DNA from: Paracyclopina nana
Taxonomy: Eukaryota; Arthropoda; Copepoda; Cyclopoida; Cyclopettidae
NCBI GenBank assembly: GCA_019096065.1
Contig: JAGUCH010000006.1
Span: 2,376,001 to 2,440,000 of the forward strand
Direction: 5' to 3'
Length of the DNA stretch: 64,000 bases
Made by a program: the position numbers and the translations under genes. The stretch's first letter is position 1. Each line of letters starts with the position of its first letter. Below are positions 27,185-38,361 of this stretch, in pieces. The notes under the pieces are model-generated. The model was not told where the DNA came from. It ran no database searches and saw only the letters and a program-made list of their open reading frames with translations.

Positions 27185-28924
27185 ATGCTCCACTTCAGAT
27201 TTTCAATGAAGGCTACTTTTCTGTGCGTCAATAAGAGACTGAACCATTGTGTCAAATTTTTCTGTTCAAGCGGTGGCATAAAGCAAATCACAAATGGTTC
27301 AAGATTCAAGGTTACAAATGGGCACCGGCTTCAGTTAAAGAATAATGAACAAAACGGCAGCTCTACTGAAGCTATCAAAAAACTGAGAACTCTCAAGGGC
27401 CAAAATGTCAGGCTGGAAAACGTCCTTCTACCAACCTTTGAAAAGGCCACCAATGAGCATTACATTCCCAACGAACTCATCTCTGATGACAAGCCAAAAC
27501 CTGCTGATACTCACATGAATTTATTAAGTCAGTTGACAACAGAGTTCTCAAAACTTTTAACCTATGGATCAACTTGCAAAAACCTGCGGATGAAGACTTT
27601 GAGGGAGCTTCTCAGTTTAATGGGAGGTTTGGGTTATCCCTTTCCAGATGCTTTATCTGTTCACCAATGGAGTCAACTGGTCACTTATGATGGCAAAGAA
27701 GCAATGTTACTTTACTTTGATGCCATTCTTGATGGAAATTGTGAAGATCAAACAGTTTTAGAGGAAATCAGAGCAATAGATGAAAGGCTGTCATCTGCTT
27801 TGGCTGTTCCTCCAAACCTAGAGGAAGAAATAGGCAAAAATCCAGAATTACGAGAGAGATTTAGCATGTATTGCAAATGCTTTGAAATTCTTCAGAACAA
27901 TGCAGAGTATGTTAATCCATTTCCTGACAAGCATGAATTTATGCATATCTTAGAGTGTCAAAAAGAAGAGGAAATGTTCCTGGCTTTCAATTACTTTGCC
28001 AAAGCCCATCAAGAGAAACTTGAATCGCAAATAAATGCCAAAATTGCTCAATATCAAGAATCGAAAAACAGTGGCATTTTCCTCGGAGAAGATCCAGTCA
28101 GGGACAATTACAACAATGTGAGGCTTGCAAGAGCCATGTGCCATGATTGGAATCCCTCACTTATAGTTGACTTGGATTTTGCTGATAAAATGCTCTTCAA
28201 GGAAATTGGCAGCTTTTTCAACAAATACCTTCCAGCCTTGGTGATGCATAATCGCGAGTCTCCAGAGCCATTCAAGCTCCATTTGACCAACTACCGTCCG
28301 AATACTATGGAAAAATTGAGCCCTGATCTCAAGCAAGGATTGACTCCAGTGAACATTACTGAAAAGTGCTATTTGGACCTGTTTCCACGTGAGCGTTTAG
28401 TGTACTTGTCCCCAGACTCAACTTATGACCTTAAATATGACCCAGATGATGTGTACATCATTGGAGGCATAGTTGACAACTTTCGAAAGAATTCGTGGTC
28501 TTTGAAGAAGGCCAATGCCCAAGGAATCAGGCATGCAAAATTCCCATTTTCCAGCATATTGGGTATGGAGTGTGTTTTGCCTGTGCATTATGCAACTGGA
28601 GTGCTACTTGATTTCTGCCGAACCAGAGACTGGTTTTATGCTTGCCGTTGGGTTGACCCAGAAGTGTTCAGATTGGTCCTGAGGAATCCACACACAGCCA
28701 AACAAGAATTTGTCTATCTTATCCAGAAGAAATTGCATCCAGGCTCATTTGATACCTACAATGGCCGGCTCAATCCTAAAAAGTATAAGGCTGCGTATTC
28801 AGAGTTTATGAGATTTGCACCAAATGATGAAACACTGATTAATTCAAAGAAGTATGCAAAGGGTGGCCTTGATAAAGCAAACTTGATGGAGTTTACCAAA
28901 AAGTACTCAAAAAGTATGTATTGA
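27185..28924 (+). CDS. TRMT10C: TRMT10C-like tRNA methyltransferase (MRPP1), copy 1
   Basis: Single-exon gene encoding 579 residues from the ATG at 27185; a second in-frame ATG at 27206 is equally plausible. The Trm10/TRMT10 family is made of SPOUT-fold methyltransferases that modify purine 9 of tRNA. TRMT10C is also the MRPP1 subunit of the protein-only mitochondrial RNase P. The C-terminal half shows the family signature: RLVYLSPDS at 28396-28422, then YIIGGIVD with the conserved Asp near residue 431, then GIRHAKFP and a final DW motif in CRTRDW. The N-terminus is basic, Cys/Phe-rich and lacks acids, as in a mitochondrial targeting peptide (inferred). It is longer than vertebrate TRMT10C (about 400 residues), mainly before the catalytic domain. 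A homologue lies at 36425-38101. AATAAA follows the stop codon directly. Confidence 0.85.
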   Translation: MLHFRFSMKATFLCVNKRLNHCVKFFCSSGGIKQITNGSRFKVTNGHRLQLKNNEQNGSSTEAIKKLRTLKGQNVRLENVLLPTFEKATNEHYIPNELISDDKPKPADTHMNLLSQLTTEFSKLLTYGSTCKNLRMKTLRELLSLMGGLGYPFPDALSVHQWSQLVTYDGKEAMLLYFDAILDGNCEDQTVLEEIRAIDERLSSALAVPPNLEEEIGKNPELRERFSMYCKCFEILQNNAEYVNPFPDKHEFMHILECQKEEEMFLAFNYFAKAHQEKLESQINAKIAQYQESKNSGIFLGEDPVRDNYNNVRLARAMCHDWNPSLIVDLDFADKMLFKEIGSFFNKYLPALVMHNRESPEPFKLHLTNYRPNTMEKLSPDLKQGLTPVNITEKCYLDLFPRERLVYLSPDSTYDLKYDPDDVYIIGGIVDNFRKNSWSLKKANAQGIRHAKFPFSSILGMECVLPVHYATGVLLDFCRTRDWFYACRWVDPEVFRLVLRNPHTAKQEFVYLIQKKLHPGSFDTYNGRLNPKKYKAAYSEFMRFAPNDETLINSKKYAKGGLDKANLMEFTKKYSKSMY

Positions 28925-28945
28925 AATAAACCTATAATATTTATT
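28925..28945. terminator. Back-to-back poly(A) signals between convergent genes
   Basis: On the plus strand AATAAA at 28925-28930 begins at the first base after the TRMT10C-like stop codon. On the minus strand AATAAA at 28945-28940 overlaps the MYBBP1A stop codon (28943-28941). Only 16 bp separate the two stop codons. Cleavage normally occurs 10-30 nt past the signal, so each mRNA should end inside the other gene's coding region. Confidence 0.75.
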
Positions 28946-31900
28946 GAGTCGCAGCCAGTTTCTTCTTTTTCTTGGATGGAGTGTCCATTGCCTCGCCCAA
29001 ATTGATATTGTCCACCAAGGCACTTTTGAAAGAGGGCAGTTCAAGATTTTTGTACTGATCTTCAAGTTCAAACTTCTTTTTCTCCTTTTTCTTTTGCTGC
29101 ACTTCTTTGCTAACCTTCTTCTTCTTCTTTTTCTTCTCCTTCTGCGTTTCTGTGTCATTTTCATCGTTTTGCTTGCTTTCTTCCATAACGCTCTCATCCT
29201 CAGCTTTTCTAAAATGGGGGAAAAATGAAAAAATGAAAAAACACATGAAAAGTTAACTATAAATGTGAAATACCTCTTTTTTTCACTGCCTTGAACAACT
29301 TGGATTTTCAAGGGACCAGATATTTTGTTATAAGCCCTCTTGACCTCCTGGAAGTGTCTATTTTTGGGCACCTTAGCCCTAAGACTTTCCAGCATGGTCT
29401 TAAATTGGTCCCATTGAATATCACCACTGTCTTTGGTGGTAAGATACAGCCCATACATCAAATGGAGCAACTCACAAAGCATCTTGTGCTTCAAATTGGT
29501 ATCACCTCTGATGTAGGACTCCAACAGCGATTTGAGTTCCTCTACCAAGTTCTTCATGTCTGCCTTGCTCACAGCATTCCTCAGGTTGGAATTGTGGAAC
29601 AGCGTAGACAAAAGGGAAATGGCTTGAATTCTGCGAAAGAGTCTGGTTTCTTTGGAGAAAGAATTTTCAATCAGCTTGGGAACAACACCTAGGGCTCCTT
29701 GCCAGGCTCCTTGCAAAGGCAATTGAAAAAAGTTCATTGGCAGCAAACATTGAGGCTTGTGGAAAAAGTCTTCAGCTGCATTAACAAATGTCTCCTTAAT
29801 CTTCTTATCTATGGCCTTGTCACCCAATGATTGGCTGCACTTGACAACCAAAACTCCGAGCTGAGCAAAAAGAGGCATTGGATGGCTCATTTGAGCCACA
29901 ACTGGAGAACCAGAGTTGGCCAGCTCAACGAGCTCATCAAGGATCCGGACAAGGTCGTCACCCTTAAAGCTCTTATCAACCTCTAGCTTCTTGATGCTAG
30001 TCAACTTCCTAAGGGTACCACGAAGCCTGATTTCAAGCGGAGATTGAGCCTTGTCTTTACTGGCCTTCTCCAAAGCCTTGATCAGAGGAATGCTCAAAAA
30101 GAGGGCATTTTTCATGCTCGGTTGATGACTCAGGTAGTTGTCAATCATATCCAGAGCTCGAAGCTTAAAGTGAATCTGAGCAAGAGCATCTTTCTTCTCC
30201 TTCCTCTTTTCAGCAGCACTTTTCTTGCCGGAAAGTTGCTTGAAGACCGCAGCAAGAGCTGTGTCAAGCTTCTCGATAGCTTCGTCACTAAGATCATCCA
30301 TGTCAACTGATTCAGCGTCGCTGTCTACGTCAGCGCCAAGAGCTGCTTTCAACCTAGTCTTTAGCTCTTCCTCTGGTTGCTCATCGGCATCCTCTTCTTC
30401 AGACTCCTCTTCAGATTCTTCCTCTGACTCATCCTCCTCATCTTCCTTCAATTTCTTCAAGTCTTCCTCAGTAATTGGCTCAAACTCTCCCCCTTCCTCA
30501 TCTGACTCGCCGTTGTCAACGTCCATCTCTTCTTCTTCTTCGTCCTGAGGACTTATGACATCCATGATTGTCATCAGTGCCTTGTCAGTCATGTAAGGAC
30601 AGAGGAGTGCTGTCACAGAATTGACTACTTGCCTCAGCACATTTCTATTTTGTGAGAGCAAGGACAGCATCAAATCTGTCACCACTTCCACCCAGTGAGG
30701 CTCATTGTCATCCTCTTTCTTGCCTCCTTTTTTCTTCTTTTGGCTCTGAGTTTTGGCCTTTTGATAGCACACGTGAAGATCATTCAACAATTCAATGGCT
30801 GTTTGGTAGTCACTTGAAAACAGTTGGAATCCAACATGAATGAGCAAAAGCTGGAACACCCGATCCTCTTTGGTGTCAACTTTTGCATTGGCCTCAATCA
30901 TGGCCTTCCACGCCTTGGTTGCTTCCGCATTCATGGGTTGGACTAAGGTAGCTTTCTTCATGAGGGTGTTGGCATGCTCCACAACCTTTGACAGAATTCC
31001 ACAAGTACTTTCAAGATTCTTCACTTTGACGTCAAGAGCTTTGAAAAAGGTTTCTTTTAGCTCCATTCGGGCATCTCTGGACAAAGGCAAGGGAATTGAG
31101 GTTAACGGCCACATGGGCTGTTTCAACTCGAACAGAATTATAGTCATAAGGCAGCAAATGATCTCAGTTTTCCATTCAACATCATTTGCCGTGGCATGAT
31201 GCCCCACAAGCTTGGCTAACTGATGCCCAGCGTATACACGCTCTTGAACGCTGTAAGTGGAGCCATCCTTCTTGGAGCCTTGAAATGCCTCTCTAAATAA
31301 TGAAGCAGCCAACTTGACCAGATCTATGCTGGCATTTACCAACATCTTATGAACGCAATTCGAGCCTGTCACCTTGTCATAGGCTGTGTTGACATTCAAG
31401 AAGGTTTTCAGCAATTGGCCTTGCATGTTGGGTTTGTTCTTGCATCCATCTATGAGGCTGTCTAGAGCACTTAGAATAATTGCTTCATCAGCGGACTCGA
31501 GCTTGGCCAAAAGTTGAAATGACACATCAGCCAATCCTGGAGTGAGGAGCGTTGTCAACGTCTCCTTGTCTTGCCACACAGGAATGATGAGCTTCATCAA
31601 TCCAAAAGCAAGGGCAACTTTGAAGTGCGACGATTTGTCAACCCTCGTCAAAATTTGGCTGAACCAAAAGTTGTTCAAGAGAGATTGGGATTTGGACAAG
31701 GCATTGATGATGCCTTTCAGAACAGGGCCTTTTTCGATTATCTTCAAGATAGTAGATCCATTCTGAGAAAATAGCAAAAGTAGCTAAGATTCTTTATGTA
31801 ATTATGTAGTATTAAGGAAATCCTTACCATGAGAACTTCTGCAATTTCTTGCGGCAAAACTTCGCTTATGAGCTTGTTCCTACGGAAGTGATCTTGAACA

Positions 31901-32532
31901 TAGTTCTTGGGTGGCAATTCTGGGTAGGCAGAGTTGATCTCGAGCAACAACCAAAAAGCCTCGATCTTGGCCCCATCTCCAACAGGTCGAATTTTGTCCT
32001 CAATGAATGGCCAGACATGAGTGGCAAAATCTTGCTTCGAAATGTGGGGGAAGTAATCCACAATGAATTTGATGGCAGCCACAGACAGGTATGATTTCTT
32101 GGTGGAAATTTCCACTAGTTTCTTGCAAATGTCGCCCAACTCTTCAACCTTGGCTCTTTCACTCCTTAAAATAGCTCCCAAGCAGAGGAAACGTCCACTG
32201 ATGAATTCAGCCTCTTCCACGTGCAAGTGCTTGTTCATCAGCTCCACGACTTTGCTGACCGACACTTCATCAGGAAATGTCTTCAAGACCTGCACAAGGC
32301 CTGTGAAGAATCCTTTTCGAGCCGCAATCCTATCTGAGCCGAGACCAGAGACCAATCTTTGCAAAGCATACTGAAAGTTGTCACTAAAGTCTGCCTCGTT
32401 TTGACGCTTTTGCCGATGAAGATTGAAAATGATCTTGAAAGCAGAGTCGATTCTGCATTTTTCCTTAGTGTCACCCAACTTGCCAAAGCAATCCAACTCG
32501 GATCCCTTGGTACCTTGCATTTTTCCGTTCAT
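28941..32532 (-). CDS. MYBBP1A: Myb-binding protein 1A / DNA polymerase phi-like nucleolar protein
   Basis: Three coding exons: 32532-31828, 31762-29274 and 29208-28941, giving 1153 residues. The introns of about 65 bp are GT-AG and keep frame (phases 0 and 2). MYBBP1A (yeast Pol5) is a nucleolar HEAT-like repeat protein in rRNA transcription and processing and a transcriptional co-regulator; despite its name it has no polymerase activity. The N-terminus carries the recognisable YALQRLVSGLGSDRIAARKG segment early in exon 1. Alpha-helical repeats fill most of the protein. A very acidic Asp/Glu stretch lies at about residues 640-705, and a Lys-rich tail from about 1065 to the end suits a nucleolar localisation signal. 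Its length is close to that of insect members. It converges with TRMT10C-like copy 1 with only 16 bp between stops and diverges from eIF4H. Confidence 0.9.
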
Positions 32533-33375
32533 TTACTACTCGAGTAAATTCACGTGCTGGTGTTGTTGTGTTTTGACAACTTTTTTAAAGTGGTCGAGCC
32601 AAAATCAAAACAAATGTACTTTTGTCTGTCTTTTGAATGGAGCGATTGATTGTTGGCTATCAATTGACGATTCATTTGTGCCTACCCATTGAAGTTGTGC
32701 ATGCATCTATTCTTGTAAATTTGGGGCAGTAATTCTGAAAAAGGCTGTAGCAGATTTTAAAAGCCATGTTTGTTTTCATGCGTCATTTTGACTCGGGTGC
32801 TTTTCATGGCATAAATGATCTCGAAAGCATTTCAGATAAATCTCTAGATTCACATCTTAAACTCAAAGAAAAAATATAGATGGTTATTTCATAAAGTTGA
32901 GATGTGGAGAAAAGCTAAAGAAGCCTAAAAAAATCAGCGAAAAACTCGTTATTTTACTCGACATTATCATAAATACGATCGAATTCATCTAAACCAACTC
33001 GCTAAAAATAAGGCAAGAAACCATTCTCTAAAATAAGGTAATATTGAAAAATCATCCAGTGAATGTAATGTTACATAACTTTTACTCTTTAAAATAAAAT
33101 ATTCAATCATTACAAGAGTTCTCAACAATAATTGGAATATAATATTTGCAAATGCACTTTTGCTTACATTGCGCGGGCTATTTTTCGAATCGATTTTGCG
33201 CGTGCTGAGGCGTCCGTGGCGGCTCGCGACTTCACGAAAAGGAAACGGCGGCGTTGAGGAAAACACAACTTCGGGGTTGAAATTATCCCCGAGTGTTTCA
33301 AACCGCCACGCCTACGAGCAACAGCAGTGTGAACCGACAACCAAGAGGACAGACATAATAGTGTGGTGATCAAAT
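32533..33375. promoter_or_regulatory. Divergent intergenic region MYBBP1A / eIF4H
   Basis: 843 bp between two divergent start codons. The middle (about 32760-33150) is very AT-rich and featureless. The last 200 bp before eIF4H are GC-richer with CpGs and probably hold its promoter and 5' UTR. No other gene is seen. Confidence 0.5.
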
Positions 33376-34714
33376 ATGGCAGGCAGACAATATGATAGCG
33401 GCTACAATAGGTATGCTTTTTCACACCCACAAACCCGGCTACTGAGATTTGAGAAACGGCGCAAAATCGAGTTGACACGCTGTGCACCAAAAGTTATTCC
33501 CGTTTTTTGGCGTTTATCGAGCCTTTCGTCGTTGCAGGGATCGATATGAAGGAAGGCGTCAGCGGCCTGTACCCGATGTGCCCCCATTTACAGCTTATGT
33601 TGGCAACCTACCCAACAACACTGTGCAAGGGGACGTGGAATTCATGTTTTCGAAGTTGAAGGTCCGATCGATTCGGCTAGTGCGCGACAAGGAGACTGAC
33701 AGGTTCAAGGGCTTTTGCTACGTGGAGTTTGACGACCAGGAGTCCCTCGTTGATGCCTTGAAATTGGACGGAGCCATCCTGGATGACCAGAGAATCAAGG
33801 TTGATATTGCTGAGGGGCGCAAGGACAGGGATGGCGGCCGAGGGGGCGGCCGTGGAGGTGGACCCGGGGGTGAACGCAATCACCAACGAGGCGGTCGAGA
33901 TCACCATCGTGGAGGTCACCAAGGCGGGCCCAATCGATATGACCAAGACAGGAGATACGATGATGGTATACAAATAATTGTTTTTAAGCCTCGTTGAGTA
34001 CTGAGTGACGTACCTTTTTGTGGTTGCAGGATATGGGCAAAGAGGAGGACAGAGTTATAATCGTGGTGGTGGTCGGTATGATCAAGACCGTCGAGGTGGT
34101 GGTGGAGGGGGTGAGCCTGGCAGCCATGCAAATTTTGGAAGGAGAGACAGAAGAGATTCAGACAGACGACCGCCTCCATCTGAGGATCTACGAGAACCCA
34201 CAGCAGGTAATTTAAATTTCTGAGCAAACGTACCAAAGGAAAAAGAAAATTTTTCCAGTTATAACAATCGGAAAGTAGATAAGCAAGTCTAATTGAAAAT
34301 GGACGTTAGTTACTTTTGTGTCAAAAAAGTTTGTAGGAGTTGAAAAGAAAAAAAAGCAACAATTCTGCTGATTTTGTTAAAAAAGATTAAAGAGCTATTG
34401 AAAAGATTTTGTTCCTTTAGTGATATGATGTCATAAATACACTGTTTCTTGATAGAGGTCGAAAAGTTATTGGTATCTTTTTCTATTATAAATATTCGTA
34501 ATTATATTGGTATGTTGAAATTGCAGATGAGGCTGCAGCTCGCCCCAGATTGAAGCTGTTACCACGAACGGTTAAGGATCCTGTAAACGCGCTGGCAGCA
34601 ACTCTGCAGCAGCAAACGATTTTTGGTGGGGCGAAACCACGTGAAGAAAACCTCAATAATGGCGAATCAACCTCCAGGCGTGAGAGTGAATCCACACCTG
34701 CCAACGACGAGTAG
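33376..34714 (+). CDS. EIF4H: Eukaryotic translation initiation factor 4H
   Basis: Four coding exons: 33376-33410, 33538-33965, 34030-34206 and 34527-34714, in frame throughout, giving 275 residues. eIF4H is an RNA-binding cofactor that stimulates the eIF4A helicase during cap-dependent scanning in the cytoplasm. One RRM spans about residues 29-105 with RNP2 AYVGNL (31-36) and RNP1 KGFCYVEF (69-76). Next come Gly/Arg-rich and RYDQDRR-type segments. The C-terminus holds the family block [11 protein letters not shown] and, further on, IFGGAKPRE. Vertebrate eIF4H has about 250 residues, so the length fits. The start is [11 protein letters not shown], with the first intron splitting the next Arg codon. 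It diverges from MYBBP1A. Confidence 0.92.
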
Positions 34715-35775
34715 ATTTTTTAACTTTGTGCGCAACAAACGAACAAATGTGTATGCCAAATCATGTTGTTGTCGTCCTCGCCGATGCTTCTGTATAATCT
34801 TATGAGTATGATTTATCCAAGGAAAGCTTTTCCTGAATGAACGATTTTTCAATGTTGTTGGCCGTGTGTGCGATCCCAATGCCCCTTCTTTTTTTGCGTT
34901 CTCAGATGAAAAACGTAAGAGCAGACACGATTGCTGCAAATATATAATGATATCTCCATGAGCATATGAGCTATCAATAGTGGAACTGCTCCAGGCCTCG
35001 CAGTATGCAGTTGTAGCTGCCAAAGCTGCCACGAAAAACTGGCTAGGCAGCAGTCTTATGAAAGCTACTGCGCCTTTTAGTGCGTAGCTGCCGTCGATCA
35101 TAAGGAAAATGAAGATTTTAGCCCTCGGTTGGGTGTCAGGCCTAGTTAAAAATGCCGAGTACCGTTTACAGGGCACACAGGGCCAGTGACGCTTTATTTC
35201 GTCCGGTTTGATTTTTCCGTCAAATAGAAGCTGCTACCATGGCGCTTCAAAATAATAGCAAAATTTGACTTTTCGGCCTCCCAAAACTTCCAAGGTTGCA
35301 GAATGTAGCAGCTAAATTCAACTGGAATCAAGTATTTGAGTGTCAGGGAGACTCATAAGCCATGAATTTTGGTGATCCAGGCTGATCCAAGAAATAACAG
35401 CATATTTTGTATTTGTTCTAATTTTGTTCTAGAAAATGAACAGCTTTTTTGAGGCCGATTTGGAGGCAATTACTTTTAGGCAAGATCAACTACAATTGCT
35501 TGAATACTTTCATCAAGATCAAAAATCATACTGAAATTTAAATTTTTTAGGTGTGCAGCTTAGAACAGGTTGTTTGTCACCATTTTCTTAATCATACTTT
35601 TTTGCTGCTTTTTTCCAAGTTTTGACTTGGTCTCAAAAATCAGACATTTATGATCAGCTGAACTGAGTTCATATGTCTCTGCTGAGTGAATTTGGATGAG
35701 TTGGATCATAAATTAAGTGTTGAAGCAAAAAAAGTTGAAAAATACTGATTTCCGATTTTGGCCAGAACGGACGAA
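34715..35775. other. Intergenic, nothing recognised
   Basis: About 1.06 kb of AT-rich sequence between eIF4H and the two-TM gene. It includes the eIF4H 3' UTR and the upstream region of the next gene. I see no ORF with family similarity and no repeat. Confidence 0.5.
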
Positions 35776-36273
35776 ATGAAGCTTCCCTGGCCTAGTGTGC
35801 GGGGTGACAGGATCCCCTGTGACATCAATGCTACCAGTGTGCATGACACCCTTCCTGGAGAATGGCCTCAGGAATGCAGGAAGCCAAGTAAAGCGGCTGT
35901 TGTCCTGTTTTACCTAAGCATCGTTTTTACCATGCTTGGATCGATCATCTGCGTTCGCACGCTCTTCTACGTTCACGTAATTTTATAGCAATGATGGATC
36001 ATGTTTATATTGATATTGATTTTATAGGATGAAGAGCAGCTTTATATTTTGACCCTTGGCTGCAGTCTCATTATCCTTGGCGTTGTCCTGATTGTCATCA
36101 CTAATTGCATCAATAATCATGAGCAGAAGATGATCACCGAGTATCTTAAAGGCAAGATAGAAGAGGCTGCTGAAGATGAAAACTCCAGGGCTAAAAGGAA
36201 TCTCCGAGAGGCCCAAATTCTCAAGGACTCGAGCATTGTCAAAATCAATGAAAACAAAGCTAACCTTGTATGA
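35776..36273 (+). CDS. Two-transmembrane protein of unknown function, paralogue A
   Basis: Two exons, 35776-35976 and 36028-36273, with a 51-bp phase-0 intron, giving 148 residues. I do not recognise the family. Visible are a hydrophilic N-terminus with the motif LPGEWP (residues 26-31), a first membrane segment at about 41-60, the short linker RTLFYVHDEEQ, a second membrane segment at about 72-92, and a charged, probably helical C-terminal tail ending in NLV. There is no signal peptide, so both ends probably face the same side of the membrane. A clear homologue lies on the opposite strand at 38362-38878. It shares the LP-GE-P motif, both membrane segments, the intron at the same place and phase, and the C-terminal NLV. 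The pair brackets TRMT10C-like copy 2. Confidence 0.8.
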
Positions 36274-36367
36274 GATGTCAATGAGGCCACAGTCCGCTTC
36301 TTCTTCAAATTCTTCCTGATTTAACCCGAATTGGCAATAAATTCGTGCACTCGCTACTTACCAATAG

Positions 36368-36381
36368 TTTAGTCAACCCTA
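36368..36381 (+). promoter_or_regulatory. Promoter word shared with TRMT10C-like copy 1
   Basis: TTTAGTCAACCCTA, identical to 27135-27148, lies at nearly the same distance before the start codon. Further downstream both copies also show TGTTTAC. It is probably a retained promoter element of the duplicated gene. Confidence 0.4.
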
Positions 36382-36424
36382 GCCACGATATTTGTTTACT
36401 TTTTGGCAAGTCCAAAAAACGGGC

Positions 36425-38101
36425 ATGTTTTCCGTAACAGAAATGATAGTAATAATAAAGCTCTGTGAAAATCTCGCGAAAAGGCCTGGCATGCGTACAA
36501 ATCTTGTCAAGTATGCATCTAAAGTCAGTGTCAGCCAACTTCAAGCTTCCCTTACGAAACTTTCCAAGAAAAAAGGCACCAGTACTCCTAGCAGTGTGAG
36601 TTTGCTGCAAAAAATCAAAGTTATTCAGCAAGTCAATGACATGAAGCATCCTTTGCTTGAAGACAGCAGTGAGCCGACTCTGATAAAAACACTCACAAAT
36701 GAGGCCAAAGCTTCCTTAATAGGCAATGTCACTGCAAAAAAGCTCCGAATGGAAGCACTGACGGAGTGGCTAAAGACAATGCACGAGAACAGCTACATGC
36801 TTCCAGCCTCTTTGAGTAGCAAACAATGGAATCAATTGTTGCAATATGACAGTCTTAGAGCAGTGACATTTTACTTAGATGCCATCTTAAATGGGAAAGA
36901 TGAAGATCCAGAGACCCTGAAAACTATTGCTGACGTCAATGAAGAGTGTTACAAGCCGCTAACTGCAAATCCAGAGGACTACAAAAATGTCGTTGGAGAT
37001 GACCAAGAGCTTGAGCTGAAGTGGCAACAGATATGTGCAGAATATGAGAACTTGCAAATGGAAGGCAGAATGATGTGGCCTTTCCCAGACTTGAAAGAGC
37101 TGCAACGTCTCATGTCAGCCACTGATATTTCTGACGAATTGAAGAGAATGGCCTTCCAGCGAAAAATGTTGCTGGTCTCCTATGTCAAAGAACGTGCCGT
37201 TGAGCTAAAGTACTTGCAGCAAAATAGGAAGAAGAAGGAAGTGTTGGAGTCCACGTATTGCCTCCATGGCAATTCAATATTCACAAAATACAGTCAAGAC
37301 TATATGGAGAATGTGAGCAGTCATCGACTTATAGGTAATTTTCAGACAGACTGGGAAACTCCTTTCGTGATTGATGCCACTCAGCCTATAACGTGGACCT
37401 CAGGATTGTTCCAAAAGGGCTATTTTAGGCAGAAGATCGTGGATCAAGTTTGCAATGCATTGAAGCGCAACCATGAGTGCTTTCATCCTTTCTCGTGTTA
37501 CCTGACAAACGTGGAAGAACCAAAGCTCACGGGAAGGCTACTCGACCAGAAATTCAATATCATCTCTGATGGATTTGCAGAGATAACTGAGCAGTGCTAC
37601 AGTGAATTGTTCCCTAAAGAGCGGCTCGTGTATGTGACCAAGATCGCCGATCGAATACTCACACATAACCCTAATGACATCTATGTCATTGGCTTCAATT
37701 CCATGTTGGGCAGGTGTGATGATCATGAGGGAGTGGCAAAGGCCAAAAAACTGGGCATAAGGGTGTGCTGCTTGCCCATTTTGCAGTATACGGGGTACAA
37801 AGTTCCAGTGGAGACTGTGGATTTCATATCAATTCTTCTGGACTTTCACAGGACTAATGATTGGCAGTACTCGTTTAGGTGGATACCTCCACTGAATTTC
37901 AAGTTGCTGTTCAGCTACAAGCACTCGCTGTCATCACATGATAGGAGCGCATTTCTAGCTCAAACCAAGTTATACCCGCAGAGCTTCCTCTCGGACATTG
38001 GCATGATGCAGCCAGAGATTTATGAAGCCTTGTACAATCAGCTCAAAGCAGCCAACCACCATGGTATTGTGGACATAATGTCCACTGCGGAAATAAAGTA
38101 G
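36425..38101 (+). CDS. TRMT10C-like protein copy 2, active-site loop degraded
   Basis: Single-exon gene, 558 residues from the ATG at 36425. It is homologous over its length to the copy at 27185-28924: shared blocks include RMEALTEWLKT, FPD, ITEQCYSELFPKERLVYV, KAKKLGIR and TNDW-YSFRW. The family would predict a SPOUT tRNA methyltransferase or mitochondrial RNase P subunit. However, the YIIGGIVD loop of copy 1 is here YVIGFNSM (about residues 420-427): the second Gly is Phe and the conserved Asp is Met. The reading frame is open with no stop or shift, so it is maintained. Possible roles are a catalytically dead scaffold, an RNase P-only MRPP1, or a changed substrate; this is inference. The basic N-terminus could be a mitochondrial presequence. 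It converges with the two-TM paralogue B. Confidence 0.8.
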   Translation: MFSVTEMIVIIKLCENLAKRPGMRTNLVKYASKVSVSQLQASLTKLSKKKGTSTPSSVSLLQKIKVIQQVNDMKHPLLEDSSEPTLIKTLTNEAKASLIGNVTAKKLRMEALTEWLKTMHENSYMLPASLSSKQWNQLLQYDSLRAVTFYLDAILNGKDEDPETLKTIADVNEECYKPLTANPEDYKNVVGDDQELELKWQQICAEYENLQMEGRMMWPFPDLKELQRLMSATDISDELKRMAFQRKMLLVSYVKERAVELKYLQQNRKKKEVLESTYCLHGNSIFTKYSQDYMENVSSHRLIGNFQTDWETPFVIDATQPITWTSGLFQKGYFRQKIVDQVCNALKRNHECFHPFSCYLTNVEEPKLTGRLLDQKFNIISDGFAEITEQCYSELFPKERLVYVTKIADRILTHNPNDIYVIGFNSMLGRCDDHEGVAKAKKLGIRVCCLPILQYTGYKVPVETVDFISILLDFHRTNDWQYSFRWIPPLNFKLLFSYKHSLSSHDRSAFLAQTKLYPQSFLSDIGMMQPEIYEALYNQLKAANHHGIVDIMSTAEIK

Positions 38102-38361
38102 GCAAATGTGTATCTTTTTAATGAAAGCATTTGTCTTGATAGTTTATTATTGTATGAGTACTTGATTTTTTCCATTGCTGAAGAAACACAGATTAAAGGG
38201 AACTAGTGGTTCTTAACACCAATCCCTCGAGAGGGCACAACCAGTCTAAGTTGAGTGCCTAGGACTAAAACCCTTACATTCTAGTATGGTATTATTAATG
38301 TATTAATTGAAGTAACGAGTAATTTCGTTCGAAAACCTTGTTTTTGACATCCATTGTCGTT

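Noticed and set aside
30225..30548. Poly-Ser open frame on the plus strand
   Set aside because: It is the antisense of the MYBBP1A acidic Glu/Asp tract. The same effect gives a poly-Ser frame at 61595-61882 opposite X11 exon 2.
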